DNA from: Rhodeus uyekii
Lineage: Eukaryota; Chordata; Actinopteri; Cypriniformes; Acheilognathidae
Assembly (NCBI GenBank): GCA_037043235.1
Contig: JAWRVZ010000079.1
Span: forward strand, 2,208,001-2,272,000
Reading direction: 5' to 3'
DNA length: 64,000 bases
This document shows positions 60,246-64,000 of the stretch, piece after piece (within the stretch, counting starts at the first letter, position 1; each line of letters begins with the position of its first letter). Under the pieces are notes generated by a model. The model did not search any database and was not told the origin of the DNA. It was given only the letters and a program-made list of their open reading frames with translations. A program made the position numbers and the translations under genes.

Positions 60246-62473
60246 ATCTCGCCGCTCGCTTGAGACAGTAGATTCTTGCTGACGGGAATCCGCCACGGGG
60301 GGGCTGCCAGCAACTCTCGTAGGTCCGGGAACCACGGCTGATTCGGCCAGTTCGGGGCGACTAGGATCACCGATGCTCTTTCCTCCCTTATTTTGCATAG
60401 GACTAAAGGCAGAATTTTTACCGGAGGAAACGCGTACAACCTGGCTCTCGGCCAACGCGATGTCAGAGCGTCCCCCGCTAGAGGGGCGTGCGACAGGGAG
60501 AAAAACAGCGGGCAGTGCGCGTTCTCGCTCGTCGCAAACAGATCCACTTCTGCCCTCCAGAAGCGATCCCAGATCATTTGCACCACCTTTGAGTGAAGCC
60601 TCCACTCTCCGTGAGGAATCCCGTTCCTCGAAAGCATGTCCGCTCCGCGGTTTAGTACACCCGGGATGTGCGAAGCTCTGATGGAGAGGAGATGTTGATC
60701 TGCCCACAGCAGGAGGCTCGTTGCCAGCCCGAACAGGGCCCTGGAGCGCACGCCGCCTTGGCGATTTATGTATGAAACCACGGACATGTTGTCGGTGCGA
60801 ATCAACACATGCTGCTGTTCTATTTGCGGCAGGAAAGCCCTCAGGGCCAAACATACCGCTTTCAGCTCCAGGCGGTTGATATGCCACTCGCTCTGTGACT
60901 CCGACCATAGACCGGAAGTCGGAACGCCCTCGCATGTTGCACCCCAACCTGAGCTCGACGCGTCTGTCGTCACTACGGTGCGTGTCGTCACCAGCCCAAG
61001 GGGAACCCCCTGGCTGAACATGTCCTGATTGGACCATGGTTCCAGAGCGCTGATGCAGCTGCGGGAGACCGTGATGCGCATGCGCCCCGCTGTCCACGCT
61101 CTCCACGGGACACGGGTCTTCAGCCACAACTGCAGTGGCCGCATTCGCAGCAGACCCAGGTGGCACACGGAAGACGCTGACGCCATAAGACCTAGAAGCC
61201 TCTGGAAAACCCTCAGGGGAACAGACCGGTCCTGTCTGAAGCCACGCAGAGCCGAAGAGATGGTCTCTATGCGTTCCGGGGCGAGGCGGGCTCGCATCGC
61301 CACTGAGTCGAAGCACACACCTAGATATGTTAAATACTGACTCGGGGTGAGCATGCTCTTCTGCATGTTCACTCGCAGGCCCAGTGACTCCAGATGATGA
61401 AGCAGCATGTCTGTATGCCTGATTAGCACCTCCCTTGTATGAGCTAGAATCAGCCAATCGTCCAGATAGTTTAGAATGCGCACTCCGCTCGCTCTGAGGG
61501 GGGAAAGTGCTGCATCCACACATTTTGAGAACGTGCGCGGTGCCAATGCCAGCCCGAACGGGAGCACGGCATACTGGTATGCTGAGCCCTCGAACGCGAA
61601 TCTCAGGAAACGCCTGTGGCGTGGCGCAATCTGAATATGAAAATACGCATCTTTCAGATCTACGGACGCTAGCCAGTCCCCGGAACGTACCTGTGCCAGT
61701 ATCTGCTTCAGCGTCGTCATTTTGAACGCGCGTTTGTGGAGCGCGCGGTTGATGGGTCTCAGATCCAGAATCGGACGGAGCCCTCCATCTCTCTTGGGCA
61801 CCACGAAATAGCGGCTGTAGAATCCGCTCTCTAGCTCGCTCGGAGGGACGCGCTCTATCGCTCCTTTCGCGAGCAGACTGTGAACCTCCTGTCTCAGAAC
61901 AGGTGCGCTTTGAGGGAGCGCCAGAGACGGGACCACACCAGTGAAACGGGGCGGTCTGCGTCTGAACTGAAGAGAATAACCGTGCTGAATTATTCCCAGC
62001 AACCAACCTGAGATGCCTGGAATGGCCCTCCAAGCTTCCAGGAAATGACGAAGCGGAGGGTAGGCTGCACGCTGCTCGACGAGTATCGGGAGCGGCGGGG
62101 AAATGTCGGCTACTATTGAGGGAGCAAGTGCATACTGTGGCTCCGCGCCGCTCTGAGGCAGGGCAAGCGACATAACACTGACAGAATGAGGAAGAAACAA
62201 CTCTTTTTGTGAACAAGCATTTGTTTTTATTATTGCATCCGCACAAACAGGGTTTAACACACACACATTGCAATCGTCGCCCATACGAACAGAGGGGACA
62301 TAACGCACAACATGGTGTTTTGGGGGCGGCCCACCCGCGAGCTCTCTCTTCCTCTTGACGGGACCGTCAGGAAGATGGCTTGCCTGCGGGAGGCTGTGCG
62401 CCGTCACGACGGGGGCCCCCCCTGGGCGCGTGACGCCTCTTCCCGGGCCCCGGCCATTGCTTGCGTCGGACAT
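60188..62473 (-). CDS. DIRS reverse transcriptase / RNase H / methylase-like polyprotein
   Basis: 761 residues. RT core: YFVVPKRDGGLRPILDLRPI (about 222-241), VDLKDAYF with the first catalytic Asp at 272, and YLDD at 336-339. RNase H follows: TTDASSSGWG (Asp504), RLELKAV (Glu536), RTDNMSVVSYI (Asp561), and AD near 611-612. The C-terminal ~120 residues (EVDLFATSENAHCPLFFSLS, LVAPNWPNQPWFPDL) match the Dam-methylase-like module found in DIRS elements. There is no DDE integrase or aspartic protease, as expected for DIRS. All catalytic residues visible are intact. The ORF overlaps the recombinase ORF by 58 nt. Confidence 0.93.
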   Translation of the reverse strand: MSDASNGRGPGRGVTRPGGAPVVTAHSLPQASHLPDGPVKRKRELAGGPPPKHHVVRYVPSVRMGDDCNVCVLNPVCADAIIKTNACSQKELFLPHSVSVMSLALPQSGAEPQYALAPSIVADISPPLPILVEQRAAYPPLRHFLEAWRAIPGISGWLLGIIQHGYSLQFRRRPPRFTGVVPSLALPQSAPVLRQEVHSLLAKGAIERVPPSELESGFYSRYFVVPKRDGGLRPILDLRPINRALHKRAFKMTTLKQILAQVRSGDWLASVDLKDAYFHIQIAPRHRRFLRFAFEGSAYQYAVLPFGLALAPRTFSKCVDAALSPLRASGVRILNYLDDWLILAHTREVLIRHTDMLLHHLESLGLRVNMQKSMLTPSQYLTYLGVCFDSVAMRARLAPERIETISSALRGFRQDRSVPLRVFQRLLGLMASASSVCHLGLLRMRPLQLWLKTRVPWRAWTAGRMRITVSRSCISALEPWSNQDMFSQGVPLGLVTTRTVVTTDASSSGWGATCEGVPTSGLWSESQSEWHINRLELKAVCLALRAFLPQIEQQHVLIRTDNMSVVSYINRQGGVRSRALFGLATSLLLWADQHLLSIRASHIPGVLNRGADMLSRNGIPHGEWRLHSKVVQMIWDRFWRAEVDLFATSENAHCPLFFSLSHAPLAGDALTSRWPRARLYAFPPVKILPLVLCKIREERASVILVAPNWPNQPWFPDLRELLAAPPWRIPVSKNLLSQASGEIWHPSPELWSLHAWPLQGP

Positions 62474-63782
62474 CCGGCTCCGGGCGAGAAGCCGCCGGAA
62501 CTGCAGCCGCCGATTGCTGTGTCACCGGTCTGTGGGGGAGGCGCGGCGCCGACGCCGACCGCGCCCTTGAGGGCTGCTGGTACGCGCGCCTCGGCATCAC
62601 GTGGCTCATCGCTTTCGCGCGCTTTTGCGCCTCAGAAAATTTTTCCATCACCGACTCGACTGCGCCACCAAAAAGGCCGGCGGCCGCAATCGGTGCGTTG
62701 AGGAGCATTTTCCGGTCCGAGTCCCGCAGGTCCGCCAGAGTTAGCCACAGGTGCCTCAGGAGCACCACTAAAAACCCCATAGAGCGGCCGATGGCTTGCG
62801 CGGACCGCTTGGTTGCCATGAGAGCGAAATCCGTTGCCGCTCTCAGGTCCCTCACATCCTCCGCGTCCATGCTGCCGGCGTCCAGCAATTGCAGCAGTTT
62901 TGCCTGAAACACCTGCAGCACCGCCATCGAGTGGAGCGCGGACGCGGCCTCGCCAGCCGAGGTGTACGCTTTCTCTGCCTGGTGCGCCGTGAACCTGCAC
63001 GGTTTTGACGGCAGCCCCAGACCTCCGCTCAGCATGGTTGAGGAAGGGCACAGGTGCGCCGCCATCGCCTCCTCCACGGGTGGCACCCGCACATAACCCC
63101 GAGCTTCAGCACCGTCCACGTGCGAAAACATGGCACGCGGTGAGGAGTGAGCGCGAGCTGACTGAGGCGCCGACCACGACCTCACCACGTGCTCATGTAC
63201 CTCCGGAAAAAAGGGGGATCCCCTCCTAGCTCCGGCTTGCTGGCGGCTGGACTGGAGGAACCAGGAGTCCAGCTTACTTCTCGCGGGCTCCTGTGGAGCA
63301 CTCCAGTCCAGGTCCAGCTCTTTAACTGCCCTCTCGAGGACCCTGACTAGCTCCTCCTGGAGGTCTAGAGGGCCCTCTGTGTCGAGGCACTCCGACGCCG
63401 CCCAGTCCCTGTCTGATGCAGCGAGGGATACTGAGTCCACGTCTCTGTCATCCTCGACCGGGAGGAAGTCCGCGAAGCGAACTGGTGATTGGGGAGACGG
63501 CAGAGGACGGCATGCTGCGTCGTCACCGTCACCCCGCGAGTGTGTGGGGGGGCCCGCCAGCGGCTCGACGGCGGCAAAGGACCCCTTCCCCGCGATACTG
63601 CGCGCTATGTCCCTCCTGGATCTCAGCGCGCGCCCCGGCAGATCCCCGCAGTGCGCGCAGGAGGACTCCAGCAGGGCATCCTCAGCGTGGGCCAGACCCA
63701 GACAGACGACGCAGCACGCGTGAGTATCCGGCGGGTCAATGGGACCCGCGCAAACTTTACATTTAGATCCTGTTGATTCCAT
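62367..63782 (-). CDS. DIRS gag-like protein
   Basis: 471 residues. The N-terminus has a cysteine cluster (C8, C11, C23, C24, C27, C42, C45) resembling zinc-binding knuckles and typical of fish DIRS first ORFs. A serine/proline-rich middle follows, then a conserved helical region (ALMATKRSAQAIGRSMGFLV) and a basic Arg/Pro/Gly-rich C-terminus suited to nucleic acid binding. The ATG (63782) is 62 bases below a TATA box. It overlaps the RT ORF by 107 nt in a different frame. Confidence 0.85.
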   Translation of the reverse strand: MESTGSKCKVCAGPIDPPDTHACCVVCLGLAHAEDALLESSCAHCGDLPGRALRSRRDIARSIAGKGSFAAVEPLAGPPTHSRGDGDDAACRPLPSPQSPVRFADFLPVEDDRDVDSVSLAASDRDWAASECLDTEGPLDLQEELVRVLERAVKELDLDWSAPQEPARSKLDSWFLQSSRQQAGARRGSPFFPEVHEHVVRSWSAPQSARAHSSPRAMFSHVDGAEARGYVRVPPVEEAMAAHLCPSSTMLSGGLGLPSKPCRFTAHQAEKAYTSAGEAASALHSMAVLQVFQAKLLQLLDAGSMDAEDVRDLRAATDFALMATKRSAQAIGRSMGFLVVLLRHLWLTLADLRDSDRKMLLNAPIAAAGLFGGAVESVMEKFSEAQKRAKAMSHVMPRRAYQQPSRARSASAPRLPHRPVTQQSAAAVPAASRPEPDVRRKQWPGPGKRRHAPRGGPRRDGAQPPAGKPSS

Positions 63783-63819
63783 TTTTATCTATGTTCATAA
63801 GTCCGTGTGAAGGAAATAA

Positions 63820-63984
63820 TCTGACGCAAGTGCCGCGCTTATGCTATTTATACTGTCTGACAGCCAGAGCGCATCGCGCGACAATTGGCCAGTTGTCAAC
63901 TGGCGTTATCCTATAAGGTTTCAGAAATTTACGTGAAGGGGAGGTTCCCAAATGCATTTTTTCCATGCACCGTCTCGTTCCCGC
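63820..63984 (-). repeat. DIRS right inverted terminal repeat (165 bp core)
   Basis: Mirror of the left repeat. Its outer tip is only about 14 bases (CCTCGAAAGGGAAC, 63985-63998), different from the left tip. Confidence 0.93.
63844..63852 (-). promoter_or_regulatory. TATA box of the DIRS element (gag-proximal end)
   Basis: TATAAATAG on the minus strand within the right terminal repeat, 62 bases before the gag ATG. Confidence 0.75.
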
Positions 63985-64000
63985 CCTCGAAAGGGAACGC

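Larger units (their letters stand above)
58429..63998 (-). mobile_element. Full-length DIRS-like tyrosine-recombinase retrotransposon
   Basis: Three overlapping minus-strand ORFs in the order gag-like, RT/RNase H/methylase-like, tyrosine recombinase. They are enclosed by identical 165 bp inverted terminal repeats with short unique outer tips, and an internal complementary region lies between the recombinase gene and the 3' terminal repeat. AAC occurs at both borders (58426-58428 and 63996-63998), consistent with recombinase-mediated insertion at a 3-base core rather than an integrase-type duplication. All frames are intact, which suggests a young, possibly mobile copy. Confidence 0.94.

Noticed and set aside
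59331..63776. Numerous plus-strand frames under the DIRS element
   Set aside because: Antisense shadows of GC-rich coding sequence without recognisable domains.

Overview
The window looks like vertebrate, specifically teleost and probably cyprinid, genomic DNA. It holds two multi-exon genes in the EFTUD2-connexin gamma synteny block, GT-AG introns with short coding exons, CA/TA microsatellites, and a repeat landscape typical of fish (several Tc1 lineages, Tigger/pogo, hAT and CACTA elements, an L2-type LINE, a DIRS retrotransposon). Nothing prokaryotic is present.

Layout. (1) 1-24.6 kb: the 5' half of a gamma connexin on the minus strand. Its coding exon (1-579) runs off the left edge. A likely non-coding first exon with a TATA-like promoter lies near 24.4-24.6 kb, so the rest is a ~23.8 kb first intron filled with transposon relics and microsatellites. 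(2) 24.7-33 kb: intergenic DNA with a Tc1 relic, an L2 LINE 3' end, a triple-LTR miniature retrotransposon (28462-30683) and a hAT miniature element that carries a tRNA-Ser-like segment (32621-32822). (3) 33.0-47.1 kb: the complete eftud2 gene on the minus strand, with 27 coding exons encoding 971 residues, all phases consistent. Its introns hold Tigger-like, hAT and two perfect palindromic fold-back elements. (4) 47.1-58.4 kb: gene-poor repeat territory with a ~494 bp ACTT microsatellite joined to tandem tRNA-like 177 bp units, a Tc1 element cut by a CACTA-type element with exon-like cargo, a decayed THAP-domain transposase gene bounded by inverted repeats, a hAT element, and a first exon of a YqaJ-type transposon protein. 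(5) 58.4-64.0 kb: an apparently complete DIRS-like tyrosine-recombinase retrotransposon on the minus strand with three intact overlapping ORFs, identical 165 bp inverted terminal repeats and a well-formed internal complementary region.

Host biology: eftud2 encodes the U5 snRNP GTPase (Snu114) of the spliceosome, and the connexin forms gap-junction channels. They share strand and neighbourhood but no obvious pathway. The most distinctive content is the mobile DNA: the DIRS element, the triple-LTR element with a tRNA-Phe primer site, the tRNA-Ser-bearing hAT miniature element, and the microsatellite that appears to have grown out of a tRNA-like repeat.
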